From the NCBI RefSeq assembly GCF_003634095.1, contig NZ_RBIR01000003.1, forward strand, positions 62,001-126,000: a stretch of 64,000 nt of DNA, in the 5' to 3' direction. Below, one piece after another: positions 50,538-59,473 of this stretch. The notes beneath the pieces were generated by a model. It saw only the letters and a list, made by a program, of their open reading frames with translations, had not been told where the DNA came from and ran no database searches. The stretch comes from Arthrobacter oryzae (lineage in GTDB: Bacteria; Actinomycetota; Actinomycetes; Actinomycetales; Micrococcaceae). The translations under genes were made by a program, and so were the position numbers. Within the stretch, counting starts at the first letter, position 1. Each line of letters opens with the position of its first letter.

Positions 50538-51653
50538 ATGGCCAAGTACCCTGCTAAGGCAGACAATGAATCCTCGACCGACGCCGAGACGGACATGAGC
50601 AGCACCGCCAAGGCCCGCACCGCGCCCGCGCCGGACGACTCCCGCAAACCGGGCAGCCCCGCCGACGTCACCAAGCCCTCGTGGAAGTACATCGCGAAAA
50701 AGACCCTGCGCGAATTCACCAAGGACCAGTGCCCTGATCTCGCTGCAGCCCTGACCTACTACTCGGTCCTGTCGATCTTCCCGGCGCTGTTGGCCTTCGT
50801 GTCCTTGCTGGGCATCTTCGGCCAGGCCGGGAAGACCACGTCTGCGCTTCTGGAAATCGTCCGGGGTTTCGCGCCCGCTGAAACTGTGGCTGCCATCCGC
50901 CAGCCGGTCGAACAGCTCAGCAGCTCCTCCACGGCCGGGTTTGCACTCGTGATCGGCATCCTCACGGCCCTCTGGTCCGCCTCCGGCTACGTCGGGGCCT
51001 TTGGCCGGGCGATGAACCGGATTTACGAAACCGACGAAGGACGGCCGTTCATCAAACTTCGCGGCACGATGCTCCTCGTCACTATTGCCACCCTGCTGAT
51101 CGTTCTCGTGCTCTCAGCCATGCTTGTCCTGAGCGGGCCGGTGGCCGAGACCGTCGGCAACGCGATTGGCCTGGGCGGGGCCGTGCTGACAGCGTGGAAC
51201 ATTCTTAAATGGCCGGTGATGCTGCTGCTCGTGATCCTTACGATCGCCATCCTCTACTACGCCACCCCGAACGTGAAGCAGCCCAGGTTCCGCTGGATGA
51301 GCCTTGGTTCAGCAATCGCCCTGGTGATCTTCCTGCTGGCCTCGGCGGCCTTCGCCTTCTACGTGGCCAACTTCAACAGCTACGAGAAGACCTACGGCGC
51401 AATCGGCGGCGTCATCATCTCGCTCCTGTGGCTCTGGATCCTGAACATGTCGCTGCTGTTCGGGGCCGAGTTCGACGCCGAGATGGAGCGCGGCCGCCAG
51501 CTGCAGGCCGGGATCGCGGCCGAGGAGACCATCCAGCTGCCGCCCCGGGACACCAAACAGAGCGAGAAGCTGCAGGCCAGGCAGGAAGAGGATATCCGGC
51601 GCGGACGCGAACTGCGCGAGCGGCATGGCGGCCCGCGGGACCAAAGCCCCTAG
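50538..51653 (+). CDS. YihY/BrkB family membrane protein
   Basis: 371 residues from ATG 50538 (AGAAGGA upstream). A charged lead of about 50 residues is followed by six helices. YIAKKTLREFTKDQCPDLAA then LTYYSVLSIFPALLAFVSLL is the YihY start, and the conserved late block is FNSYEKTYGAIGGVIISLLW with LNMSLLFGAEFDAEMERG. The family was once called ribonuclease BN by mistake; its function is still unknown, with transport or envelope roles suggested. It is the last gene of the set, 82 bp after DUF3618. Its 3' end contains a GGGAC-type box. Confidence 0.9.
   Translation: MAKYPAKADNESSTDAETDMSSTAKARTAPAPDDSRKPGSPADVTKPSWKYIAKKTLREFTKDQCPDLAAALTYYSVLSIFPALLAFVSLLGIFGQAGKTTSALLEIVRGFAPAETVAAIRQPVEQLSSSSTAGFALVIGILTALWSASGYVGAFGRAMNRIYETDEGRPFIKLRGTMLLVTIATLLIVLVLSAMLVLSGPVAETVGNAIGLGGAVLTAWNILKWPVMLLLVILTIAILYYATPNVKQPRFRWMSLGSAIALVIFLLASAAFAFYVANFNSYEKTYGAIGGVIISLLWLWILNMSLLFGAEFDAEMERGRQLQAGIAAEETIQLPPRDTKQSEKLQARQEEDIRRGRELRERHGGPRDQSP
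51637..51650 (+). promoter_or_regulatory. Candidate DosR-like box before universal stress gene
   Basis: GGGACCAAAGCCCC fits the half-sites of the dormancy-regulator box (GGGAC-N4-GNCCC form) with one imperfect position relative to GTCCC. It lies inside the last codons of the YihY gene, 86 bp before the Usp start. By itself it is weak; its interest is the similar box near ppsA. Confidence 0.3.
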
Positions 51654-51735
51654 CCCATTCCCGGACCCCGGCGTTCTACTGGGGCTGCACGAACAGCCGG
51701 GCGAAAGGGAGGCGTCCGCCTAGCCGGGAGGAACC

Positions 51736-52674
51736 ATGACGTCACCCGCAGGGCACGAGGACGGCGTGGTGGCGGTCGGCTACGGCGGGTCCGAGGCCGC
51801 CCAGCTTGCCGTCCGCTGGGCCGCCGGCTACGCGGCCGCGGCCGGACTCAGTCTTCGGGTGGTCCACGCGTGGGTGTGGCCGGTCTTCACCAAAAACCTG
51901 GGCCCCGTCAAAGGAGTGGCCGGCAGCGGGCTGCGGCATTCCGCCGAGGCCATCCTCGCTGAGGGCCTCGAGCTCGCCCGCAGCACGCTTCTGGAGGCAG
52001 CCGGCGGCGCACCCGCCACAGCATCGGACGCCGGATCCCTCGACGCGGAAGTCCGGCAGGCAGCAGCCCGCGAAGCGCCCCCCGGAGTCCCGGCGGTTGA
52101 CGGCGTCATCGAGGCAGGACTCCCGGCCCCCGTGCTGCGCGATGCCGCCCAATCCGCGCGCCTGCTGGTGGTCGGCAGCCGGGGACTTGGCGCCGTGCTG
52201 GGCCAAGTGGCGGGCTCGGTCTGCCTCGATTTGGCCGGCACCGCACCATGCCCGCTCATGGTCATCCGGCGCCCGCGCAGCCCGGGGCGCCCGGTGGTGG
52301 TGGGAGTCGACGACTCGCCCCGCAGCCCCGGCACCGTGACCCGGGCGATCCGGCTGGCCGAAGTTCTCGGCGACCCCTTGCTGCTGGTCCACGTGGAGCA
52401 GCAGCGGGGCGGCCCGCGGGAGGAACACGGCCGCCACGCCAGGCACCACGGCCAGGACCTGCTGGACCAAGCCGTCGGCGACGCCCGGCAGCTGTCATCA
52501 GGGCTGGAGGTGTCCGGGGTCCTGCGCGGCGGCCATGCGGCCCGGGAGCTGCTCGACGCCGCAGCCGAAGCCGACGCCCTGGTGCTCGGGACCCACGACC
52601 CCTCCGCCGGCCCCGGCAATACGGTCTCCGCCGTGCTGCACAAGGCACACTGCAACGTGCTGGTCAGCCGTTAG
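51736..52674 (+). CDS. Universal stress protein, tandem domains
   Basis: 312 residues. Domain 1: GVVAVGYGGSEAAQLAVRWA with the ATP loop GSRGLGAVLGQVAGS intact. Domain 2 begins PVVVGVDDSPRSPGTVTRAI but its loop (GTHDPSAGPGNTVSAVLH) has lost the standard G-x2-G-x9-G form, so only the first half is likely to bind ATP. It begins the stress-type group that continues with the alcohol dehydrogenase 57 bp later on the same strand. A candidate DosR-like box lies upstream. Confidence 0.9.
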   Translation: MTSPAGHEDGVVAVGYGGSEAAQLAVRWAAGYAAAAGLSLRVVHAWVWPVFTKNLGPVKGVAGSGLRHSAEAILAEGLELARSTLLEAAGGAPATASDAGSLDAEVRQAAAREAPPGVPAVDGVIEAGLPAPVLRDAAQSARLLVVGSRGLGAVLGQVAGSVCLDLAGTAPCPLMVIRRPRSPGRPVVVGVDDSPRSPGTVTRAIRLAEVLGDPLLLVHVEQQRGGPREEHGRHARHHGQDLLDQAVGDARQLSSGLEVSGVLRGGHAARELLDAAAEADALVLGTHDPSAGPGNTVSAVLHKAHCNVLVSR

Positions 52675-52731
52675 CCGCAGCACTGGTCCGGGACAGCCGA
52701 AAGCGCAGAGACTGCAGGGAAGGAGGCCGCG

Positions 52732-53739
52732 GTGCGAGCCTGGCGGGTTGAACGTCCGGGGCCGATGCCCAGCGGCCCCCTGGTGGCCGGCGACTGCCCG
52801 GACCCCCGGCCGGAGCGCGGGGAGATCCTGCTCAAGGTGCGGGTGTGCGGCGTGTGCCGCACGGACTTGCACCTTGCGGAGGGTGACCTCGAGCCACGGC
52901 ACCCGGGGACCATCCCGGGCCACGAGGTGGTGGGCGAGGTGATCGGGCTGGGCCCGGGCGCGGCCCGGTTTGGCCTCGGCGAACGCGTGGGCGTGGCCTG
53001 GCTGGGCGGCACGTGCGGCGCCTGCCGGTTCTGCCTGCGCGGCCAGGAGAACCTGTGCCTGTCCCCCACATTCACCGGCTGGGACCGCGACGGCGGGTAC
53101 GCCGAACTCATCACGGTGGCCGAGAACTTCGCATACCGGATTCCGGAGACGTTCAGCGACGAGCAGGCCGCGCCGTTGCTGTGCGCGGGCATTATCGGCT
53201 TCCGCGCGCTGAGCCGGGCCGACCTCCCGATCGGCGGCCGGCTGGGCATTTACGGCTTCGGCGGCTCGGCGCACCTGGCCGCGCAGATCGCCCTCTACCG
53301 GGGCGCGCGCGTCTACGTCATGACGCGCTCCGCGGAGGCCCGCCGGCTGGCCCTGGATCTGGGCGCCACTTTCGCCGGCGGCGCTGAGGAGCAGCCGCCG
53401 GATCCGCTCGATGCCGCGATTCTCTTCGCCCCCGCCGGCGGCCTGGTGCCGGTTGGGCTGCGCGCTCTGGACCGCGGCGGGACGCTCGCCATCGCCGGCA
53501 TCCACCTGAGCGACATCCCGCCCCTGCGCTACAGCAAGGAGCTCTTCCACGAGCGCCAGCTGCGCAGCGTCACAGCCAACACCAGGGCCGACGGCGAGGA
53601 GTTCTTCCGGGTGGCCGCCGAGATCCCGCTCCGCCCCACCACGGTGCCCTACCCGTTCGAGGCCGCGGATCAGGCCCTGCGGGATCTGGCGGAAGACCGG
53701 ATCACGGGCGCGGCTGTGCTGCACATGGACGCGACCTAG
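52732..53739 (+). CDS. Zinc-dependent alcohol dehydrogenase
   Basis: 335 residues, GTG start after AAGGAGG. Catalytic zinc ligands are Cys in [15 protein letters not shown] and the His-Glu of [11 protein letters not shown]; the structural zinc cysteines are in [15 protein letters not shown] (four Cys). The nucleotide fold reads [20 protein letters not shown], with G-x-G-G instead of G-x-G-x-x-G. It resembles AdhA-type alcohol dehydrogenases that recycle NAD(H) with aldehydes when oxygen is short. It follows the Usp gene closely and is probably co-transcribed with it. Confidence 0.93.
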   Translation: MRAWRVERPGPMPSGPLVAGDCPDPRPERGEILLKVRVCGVCRTDLHLAEGDLEPRHPGTIPGHEVVGEVIGLGPGAARFGLGERVGVAWLGGTCGACRFCLRGQENLCLSPTFTGWDRDGGYAELITVAENFAYRIPETFSDEQAAPLLCAGIIGFRALSRADLPIGGRLGIYGFGGSAHLAAQIALYRGARVYVMTRSAEARRLALDLGATFAGGAEEQPPDPLDAAILFAPAGGLVPVGLRALDRGGTLAIAGIHLSDIPPLRYSKELFHERQLRSVTANTRADGEEFFRVAAEIPLRPTTVPYPFEAADQALRDLAEDRITGAAVLHMDAT

Positions 53740-53753
53740 CCCGGTCTCGCGCG

Positions 53754-56700
53754 TCAGCCGGGCGCCCCGCCGCCGCGGAGAAACTCGTACTCTTGGCCCG
53801 CCCGGAGCAGCACTTTCTCCGCACCGACCCGCACCAGCACGGGAGCGGCATCCCCCGGGGAGGCGCAGACGCGCAGCCGGTCCGCCCCGAGGTGCACGGA
53901 CAGCAACTGGTCGCGGTAGCGGACCTGGAACTCCACCCGGGACAGTTCGGCCGGCAGCCGCGGGGTGAAATCCAAGGCGTCGCGGGTCACCCGAAGCCCG
54001 GCGAAGCTGCGCTGAACCACGTCGATCGATCCCGCCATGGCGCCGAGGTGGATGCCCGCCCTGGTGGTGCCGCCCTGCGTGTCGTCCAGGTCCGTGTCCA
54101 GGGCTTCCCGGAAGGTCGCCCACGCGCGCTCCGGATCATGCTGCGCCAGGACGGAGGCATGGGTGACCCGGCTCAGGGTGGAACCGTGCGCGGTCCGGGC
54201 CAGGTAGAAGTCCACGGTGGTAGCGATCTGTGCCGGCTCGACGGCGTAGCCCATCCGGCGCAGGAATCCCAGCAGCTGGTCCTCGCCCAGGACATACAGG
54301 AGCATAAGGACGTCGGCCTGCTTGGCCAGCCGGTAGTGGTTGGCGCTGTCCCCTTCGGCTTCGAGGATCAGGTCGAGCCGCTCGATGTTTTGGTAGGAGC
54401 GGCGGTAGTGCTTCCAGTCGAGTTCCCGGAGTGCGCCGTAGCCGTCGAACTGGCTGATGATGCCGCCGTCGTCGTGGAAGGGCACGAACATCCGCCGGCT
54501 CAGGTGCGCCCAGTCATCGATTTCCGTTCGCGTGATCCCCAGCCGTGACCGCAGTTCCTCCATGTCGAAGCCCTGCACGGAATGCATGATCCACACGGCC
54601 TGGTCGAACACCCAGGCCGCCATGATGTTGGTGTAGGCGTTGTCGTCCAGGCCGCCGCCGGGATTGCCCGGATAGCCGGTGTGGTACTCGTCGGGACCCA
54701 TGACGCCCCTGATATGGAAGCGGTCCTCCGCCGGGTCGTGCTCCGCCAGGGAGGCGAACGCCCTGGCGACCTCCACCACAATCTCGGCGCCGTGCCGGGT
54801 CAGCCAGCCCCGGTCCTGGGTCGCTTCGAAGTACTGCCAGGCGTTGTAGGCGACGGCCAGGCCCACGTGGCGCTGAAGGTGCGAGTAGTCGGGCACCCAG
54901 TGCCCGGACAGCTTGTTGAACAGGAACTTGGGGGTCTGCTCGGTGCCGTCGCTGCCGCTCTGCCAGGGAAAGAGCGCGCCGCCCAGCCCGGCCTTCCGCG
55001 CCGCGTCCCGCGCCGTCCCCAGCCGGCGCCAGCGGTAGTCAATCAGCTCGCGGGCCACCGCCGGCAGCCGGGAGTTCAGGACCGGCAGGACGAACAGTTC
55101 ATCCCAAAAGATGTGTCCCCGGTAGCCTTCGCCGTGGAGCCCGCGGGCCGGGACGCCGGCGTCGAGTTCGGCCGTGTGGGTGGTGAGGGTCTGGAGCAGG
55201 TGGAAGACGTGGAGGTTCAGAATCAGCTGGGCCTGGGACGGCGCGTCCGATTCGATGATGAAGGGCGCCAGCAGGAGGCCCCACGCGGCCTCATGCTCGG
55301 CCAGCAGCGCTTCGAAGTCCATGGGTGCGCGCGCCAGCACAGCGCGGGCGGCCGAGACGGGCGAGGCGATGGCGTGATCACGCGACGTCGCGAAGGCCAC
55401 GGTCTTGGTCACCGTGACGGGGACGGCGTCCGTGACCGGAAGGTCGAAGCGGTGGGCGTGCATGCTCCCGGCCGACTCGGGAACCCCGCCGGAAATCCCT
55501 CCGCCCCCTGCATCTTGCTGCTGCGGGGCGCCGCGGGAGATCCGGGTCCGCAGCGCCAGTGCGATCCCGATTCCGCTGGTGCTCGTCTGCGCCTGGACTG
55601 TCAGTTCCGCGGTGTCCGGGCTGATCTCGGCCGAGGAAACCGCCACCGCGGTTAGGTGCCGCCGGGCAAGTTGGGCGTCCTCGGGCACGTTGGAGTTGGT
55701 GACCCCGGCGTCGCAGCCGCTGCGGACGCTGAGCGTCCCGCTCCAGCCGACGGCGGTCAGCGTGGTTTCCAGGGCCGCCAGGTGCGGCTCGGCCATGGAC
55801 ACGACCCGGCGCTGGAGGAGCCGGAGCTGCCGCCCGGCGCCGTCCTCCACGAGCGCTTCCCGGCTCAACAGGGCGCGCTTCAGGTCCAGGGTGCGGCGCT
55901 CGCTGCGGAGCGTCAGCCCGCCCTCGGACCACCACGTGCCGCCGCCGATCCGGACATCCAGCGGCAGCCAGTCCGGGATGTTGACCATATGCTCGTCCAC
56001 GGATTCGTGGTCCTGGACCACGGTGACGAGGCTGTTGTAGACGCCCGCAAGGTAACTGCCCGGATAGTGAATCTCCCCCGCGCGGTGTTCCGGGGCGGCG
56101 CCGCGGGTGGCCAGGTAGCCGTTGCCGAGGGTGGTCAGGGCCTCCCGGTGCCCCTCATGGGCCGGGTCGAATCCTTCGTAGACCAGCAACCATGGGTGCG
56201 TGATGACCAGCCCGATGTCCAGTTCGCTGAGATCTTCAAGCACGACGTCGGCGCCCGCGGCTTCCAGCGCAGCCCGCCGTTCCCCGGTCCGGTCGATGCC
56301 GACGACGAGCCCGAACCCGCCGCGCCGCCCCGCTTCCACACCGGCCTCGGCGCCGGCAATCACCATGGCCCGGGCCGGGACGATGCCCAGCCGGCGGACG
56401 GATTCAAGGACCAGCGCCGGTGCGGGCATTCCGGCGACGTCGTAGTCCAGGGCCGTCTGGCCGTCCACGACGTGGTCAAAGACGTCGCCCAGGCCCGCGG
56501 CGGCAAGGACCGCGGCGGCGCTCCGGCTGGAGGTGGCGAGAACCACCGGGATCCGCCCTGCCCGGAGCCGTTGGAGCAGCGCCAGGGTACCGGGGAAGAC
56601 GGAAACGGCCCGGCCCGCGAGCATGCCTTCGAAAATTCCGTTCAGGTGCTGCGCGAGCCCGAATGCCGTCCACTCCGCGGGCCCGTCGGCCGGCGAGCCG

Positions 56701-56966
56701 CGGGGGATGTCGACGCCGCGCGAGGCCAGGAATCCGGCCACGCCTGTTTCCCCGGTCCGGCCCTCGATGCTGCCCGTGAAGTCGCCGTCCGTGAGGGGTC
56801 CGCGCCGGGCGTCGGCGGGCAGCCGGGGGTCCTTCATGACGTCGTCGACGAGCTGTTTCCAGGCTGCGGCGCGGAGCTCGTCCGTGTCGGTCACGACGCC
56901 GTCGAGCTCAAAGATCACGGCGTCGACGGGCGCCACCGCGGCCGCAAGTGTGGGCGACTCCGTCAT
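53754..56966 (-). CDS. GH65 phosphorylase fused to a degenerate HAD domain
   Basis: 1070 residues. Residues 1-245 are a beta-phosphoglucomutase-like HAD domain, but the nucleophile is Glu20 (FELDGVVTDT), the motif III lysine is Met180 (VAGMPAPALV) and the motif IV acids are gone (VIAGAEAGVEAG). Residues from about 270 form a full GH65 unit: VTHPWLLVYEGFDP-like start, DELFVLPVLNSRLP and the general acid Glu near 759 in GVMGPDEYHTGYPG. GH65 proteins phosphorolyse trehalose, maltose or kojibiose to glucose-1-phosphate; the HAD partner normally converts that to glucose-6-phosphate, which this one probably cannot do. Confidence 0.9.
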   Translation of the reverse strand: MTESPTLAAAVAPVDAVIFELDGVVTDTDELRAAAWKQLVDDVMKDPRLPADARRGPLTDGDFTGSIEGRTGETGVAGFLASRGVDIPRGSPADGPAEWTAFGLAQHLNGIFEGMLAGRAVSVFPGTLALLQRLRAGRIPVVLATSSRSAAAVLAAAGLGDVFDHVVDGQTALDYDVAGMPAPALVLESVRRLGIVPARAMVIAGAEAGVEAGRRGGFGLVVGIDRTGERRAALEAAGADVVLEDLSELDIGLVITHPWLLVYEGFDPAHEGHREALTTLGNGYLATRGAAPEHRAGEIHYPGSYLAGVYNSLVTVVQDHESVDEHMVNIPDWLPLDVRIGGGTWWSEGGLTLRSERRTLDLKRALLSREALVEDGAGRQLRLLQRRVVSMAEPHLAALETTLTAVGWSGTLSVRSGCDAGVTNSNVPEDAQLARRHLTAVAVSSAEISPDTAELTVQAQTSTSGIGIALALRTRISRGAPQQQDAGGGGISGGVPESAGSMHAHRFDLPVTDAVPVTVTKTVAFATSRDHAIASPVSAARAVLARAPMDFEALLAEHEAAWGLLLAPFIIESDAPSQAQLILNLHVFHLLQTLTTHTAELDAGVPARGLHGEGYRGHIFWDELFVLPVLNSRLPAVARELIDYRWRRLGTARDAARKAGLGGALFPWQSGSDGTEQTPKFLFNKLSGHWVPDYSHLQRHVGLAVAYNAWQYFEATQDRGWLTRHGAEIVVEVARAFASLAEHDPAEDRFHIRGVMGPDEYHTGYPGNPGGGLDDNAYTNIMAAWVFDQAVWIMHSVQGFDMEELRSRLGITRTEIDDWAHLSRRMFVPFHDDGGIISQFDGYGALRELDWKHYRRSYQNIERLDLILEAEGDSANHYRLAKQADVLMLLYVLGEDQLLGFLRRMGYAVEPAQIATTVDFYLARTAHGSTLSRVTHASVLAQHDPERAWATFREALDTDLDDTQGGTTRAGIHLGAMAGSIDVVQRSFAGLRVTRDALDFTPRLPAELSRVEFQVRYRDQLLSVHLGADRLRVCASPGDAAPVLVRVGAEKVLLRAGQEYEFLRGGGAPG

Positions 56967-57026
56967 GGCCCAGTACTATCAGCGTTCGGGGCGGGGCGAT
57001 AGTGGCGTTGGGCCCGTGAGCCGCCC

Positions 57027-57968
57027 TCAGCCCAAGAGTGCGTCGAGGGTGGTGAAGCCATAGCCGGCCTGGCGGATGCGGCTGATCAGCCGGGGCAGGG
57101 CATCGGCGTCCAGGGTGGTGCGGTCGTCGGGGTTGGACCCGACATGCATCAGGACAATTTCCCCCGGCCGCAAACCCGCCAGGACCCGGGTCACCACGAG
57201 CTGCGCCGTCACCCCGCCGCTAGTGCCTTTCCAGCCCAGCGAGTCGACGCTCCAGCGCACCGGAAGGTAGCCGAGATTGTTGACGGCGGCGATGGTCCTG
57301 GCGTCGCGGTCGCCGAAGGGAAACCGGAAGAACGGCCGCGGGTCCGCGCCGGCCGCCCGGATGGCCCTTTCGGCCGATTTGATCTGGTCCGCGATCCCGG
57401 CGTCGGACAGCCCGGTGAATGCCGGATGCGTCATGGAATGGTTGCCCACCCGGTGCCCGCCGGCGACGATTGCCGCCACGCCTCCCGGGTTCGCGGCAGC
57501 CCAGCTGCCGGTGAGGAAGAAGGTCGCCCGCACGCCTGCGGCGGCGAGGCTCTGCAGGATGCTGGGCAGTCCGGCGGCGTTGGCGCCGGCGTCGAAGGTC
57601 AGGGCGACAGCGGCCCCCGCCCCCGGGATGGCCTCCAGGTCACGGCCGGCGAGCGCAACGGGGAATGGCACCGCGGGCGGTACCGGAGCGGCACCCGTTG
57701 GAACGGGGGCCGGCGGGATGACGGGCGGCGGGGCGGGAACCGGCTGGCTCGTGACTGGCGCGGGTGCCGGTGCCGGCGAGGTGGTGGGTGGGCCCGCGGA
57801 GGCCGAGGCAGTCGCGGGGACGGATCCGGAGGCTCGCGGGACGGGCGGGGACGCCGTCGGTAGCCCCCGCAACAGCAGGAGCGCGACGCCGGCGGCCAGC
57901 AGCCCCAGCGCAGTCACGGCGGCGATCACCATCAGCCGGCGCCGGCCGCCCGCAATCATGAACCGCAT
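57027..57968 (-). CDS. Exported polysaccharide deacetylase (NodB domain)
   Basis: 313 residues. A signal anchor (LMVIAAVTALGLLAAGVALL) and a Pro/Ala/Thr-rich linker lead to a NodB domain: VALTFDAGANAAG (motif 1, TFDAG), GNHSMTHPAF (motif 2 metal histidines), RPFFRFPFGDRDARTI (motif 3), DSLGWKG and IVLMHVGSN (motif 5). It removes acetyl groups from peptidoglycan or another surface sugar. The second Asp of the common TFDDG is Ala, as in several PdaA-type enzymes. It lies 61 bp upstream of the GH65 gene on the same strand. Confidence 0.93.
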   Translation of the reverse strand: MRFMIAGGRRRLMVIAAVTALGLLAAGVALLLLRGLPTASPPVPRASGSVPATASASAGPPTTSPAPAPAPVTSQPVPAPPPVIPPAPVPTGAAPVPPAVPFPVALAGRDLEAIPGAGAAVALTFDAGANAAGLPSILQSLAAAGVRATFFLTGSWAAANPGGVAAIVAGGHRVGNHSMTHPAFTGLSDAGIADQIKSAERAIRAAGADPRPFFRFPFGDRDARTIAAVNNLGYLPVRWSVDSLGWKGTSGGVTAQLVVTRVLAGLRPGEIVLMHVGSNPDDRTTLDADALPRLISRIRQAGYGFTTLDALLG

Positions 57969-58057
57969 GGCTCACTGTGGCCCCACACGCCCCGGCCGGT
58001 CCAGCGCATAAAGGCCCGCGCGCTTAAAGGCCCGCGCTGCCGTGCCGGCTCGGGACC

Positions 58058-59149
58058 CTAGGAGGCCGCCGGAATCAGGCCGTCCGCCCGGTACCGGTCG
58101 AACAGCCGCAGGAAGGCGTCTTCTGTCCGGCGGTACCCGGTGAAGCCGGCCAGCCGGCTCTTGCTCATGTCTGTGACCACCTCGAGGTTCCGGCCCAGGT
58201 CGCCGTCCGTGTGCCACCAGGAGGCCACCCGCGCGAGGTCGGGTTCGGCAAGGCCGTGGCGGTCAGCGATGTCCGCCCATACGCCGTCCATGCCGCGCAT
58301 TTGCTGCTCCAGGGGCCGGGGTTCGTTGCTGTATCCCACGGCCTCCACCCCGAAATAGTCAGCCAGCGCAGGCCACATGCGTCGCCAGCGGAAGATGTCC
58401 CCGTTGACGACGTTGTAAGCCTCGTCCCCCGCCTTGTCTGCGGTGGCCGCCCAGATCATGTGGTCCGCCAGCAGCCCGCTGTCGGTCATGTCCGTGAGGC
58501 TGTTCCACTGCGTCTCGGAGCCCGGGAAAATGAACGGCCGGCCGAGTTCCCGGCAGAGGGATGCCTGGACGGCGAGGGTGAGCCCCATGTTCATGGCGTT
58601 CCCGACTGCATGCCCGATCACCGTATGGGCCCGGTGTACGGACCAGCCAAAGCCCTGCTTCCCGGCCGCGGCCCATAATTCGTCTTCTTGGGCGTAGTAG
58701 AAGTTGGGCGTCTGGAGCCTCGGCTCGTTTTCCCGGAAGGGGGTGTCCGGCATTTCCCCGGCCGCATACGCCTCAAACGGGCCCAGATAGTGCTTCAGCC
58801 CGGTCATGAGGGCGACGTGTTGCACGGGCTTGCCATTGAGGCTGGCGAGGACGTTCCGAAGCATGCCCGCGTTGGTGTCGATGTTCTCTTGTTCGGTCTG
58901 CCGCCTGGACCAGGCGGTGTAGAACACGTGGGTGGGTGATTCACCCGCCAGGGCCGCGCGCAGGTCCTCCACGGAGGTCAGGTCCGCGCTCACATGGCGT
59001 ACGTCGCGGCGGCGCAGGGGGTTGCGGGATAGGCCCACCACGTCCCAGCCTTCCGCCGCAAGCCTGTCTACCAGGGCGGATCCGGCAATTCCGCTGGCCC
59101 CCACCACGAGGGCGGTCCGGGTGTCGACGGTATCTGAACTGCTTTGCAC
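58058..59149 (-). CDS. PRISE-type SDR (progesterone 5-beta-reductase/iridoid-synthase-like)
   Basis: 363 residues, GTG start preceded by AGGAGG. Extended SDR fold with ALVVGASGIAGSALVDRLAA. The PRISE hallmarks are present: THVFYTAW, ALMTGLKHYLGPFEAYAAG, NFYYAQEDELW (catalytic Tyr), WSVHRAHTVIGHAVGNAMNM and AYNVVNGDIFRWRRMWPALA. Enzymes of this group reduce 1,4-enones with NADPH. In bacteria the physiological substrate is unknown. It is a single gene read leftwards in front of the P1B ATPase. Confidence 0.88.
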   Translation of the reverse strand: MQSSSDTVDTRTALVVGASGIAGSALVDRLAAEGWDVVGLSRNPLRRRDVRHVSADLTSVEDLRAALAGESPTHVFYTAWSRRQTEQENIDTNAGMLRNVLASLNGKPVQHVALMTGLKHYLGPFEAYAAGEMPDTPFRENEPRLQTPNFYYAQEDELWAAAGKQGFGWSVHRAHTVIGHAVGNAMNMGLTLAVQASLCRELGRPFIFPGSETQWNSLTDMTDSGLLADHMIWAATADKAGDEAYNVVNGDIFRWRRMWPALADYFGVEAVGYSNEPRPLEQQMRGMDGVWADIADRHGLAEPDLARVASWWHTDGDLGRNLEVVTDMSKSRLAGFTGYRRTEDAFLRLFDRYRADGLIPAAS

Positions 59150-59473
59150 GTCATTCCTCCTGGTATCGCTTCTGCTGCGCTTGATGTTTCTGCTGCGCGC
59201 GTTTCTTCCGCTGCGCCTGGTGCTGCCCCGCCAACCCCTGCGTCCCGGCCCGCTGGCCGCTGCCGCCGTCCCGCTTGGCCGGGGCTGGTCCCCTCCAGCC
59301 TCTCACGCCCAGACTTTCCGCCGGACGGCTGCGCCAGCCGCGCCGGCCGGGCCGACGTGCGTTGCCATGGCCCGGAGCCGGTCCGGGAGGTATCCACGGC
59401 AAGCCGGTCGCAGCCGCGCAGTAGGATTCAGAGAGACGCCAAAACTGATACGAGTTCTTAAGGCGGAACATCC
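59150..59473. other. Divergent intergenic region, no convincing gene
   Basis: Between the PRISE gene and the rightward ATPase. It contains CAGCAGAA-type repeats on the minus strand (about 59160-59215) that generate a Gln/Lys-rich frame of 106 residues, judged not to be a gene. It should hold both promoters. CCAAAACTGATA (59439-59450) matches 12 bases of the arm of palindrome C, which may be chance. Confidence 0.4.

Noticed and set aside
52498..54123. 541-residue open frame antisense to Usp and alcohol dehydrogenase
   Set aside because: No family signal; the sense genes carry catalytic motifs.
54582..57002. Long rightward frames opposite the HAD-GH65 gene
   Set aside because: Shadow frames of a 1070-residue conserved gene.
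59151..59471. 106-residue Gln/Lys-rich leftward frame
   Set aside because: No ribosome site, no neighbour-like codon use, and its repeats come from a short DNA repeat overlapping the PRISE ribosome site.
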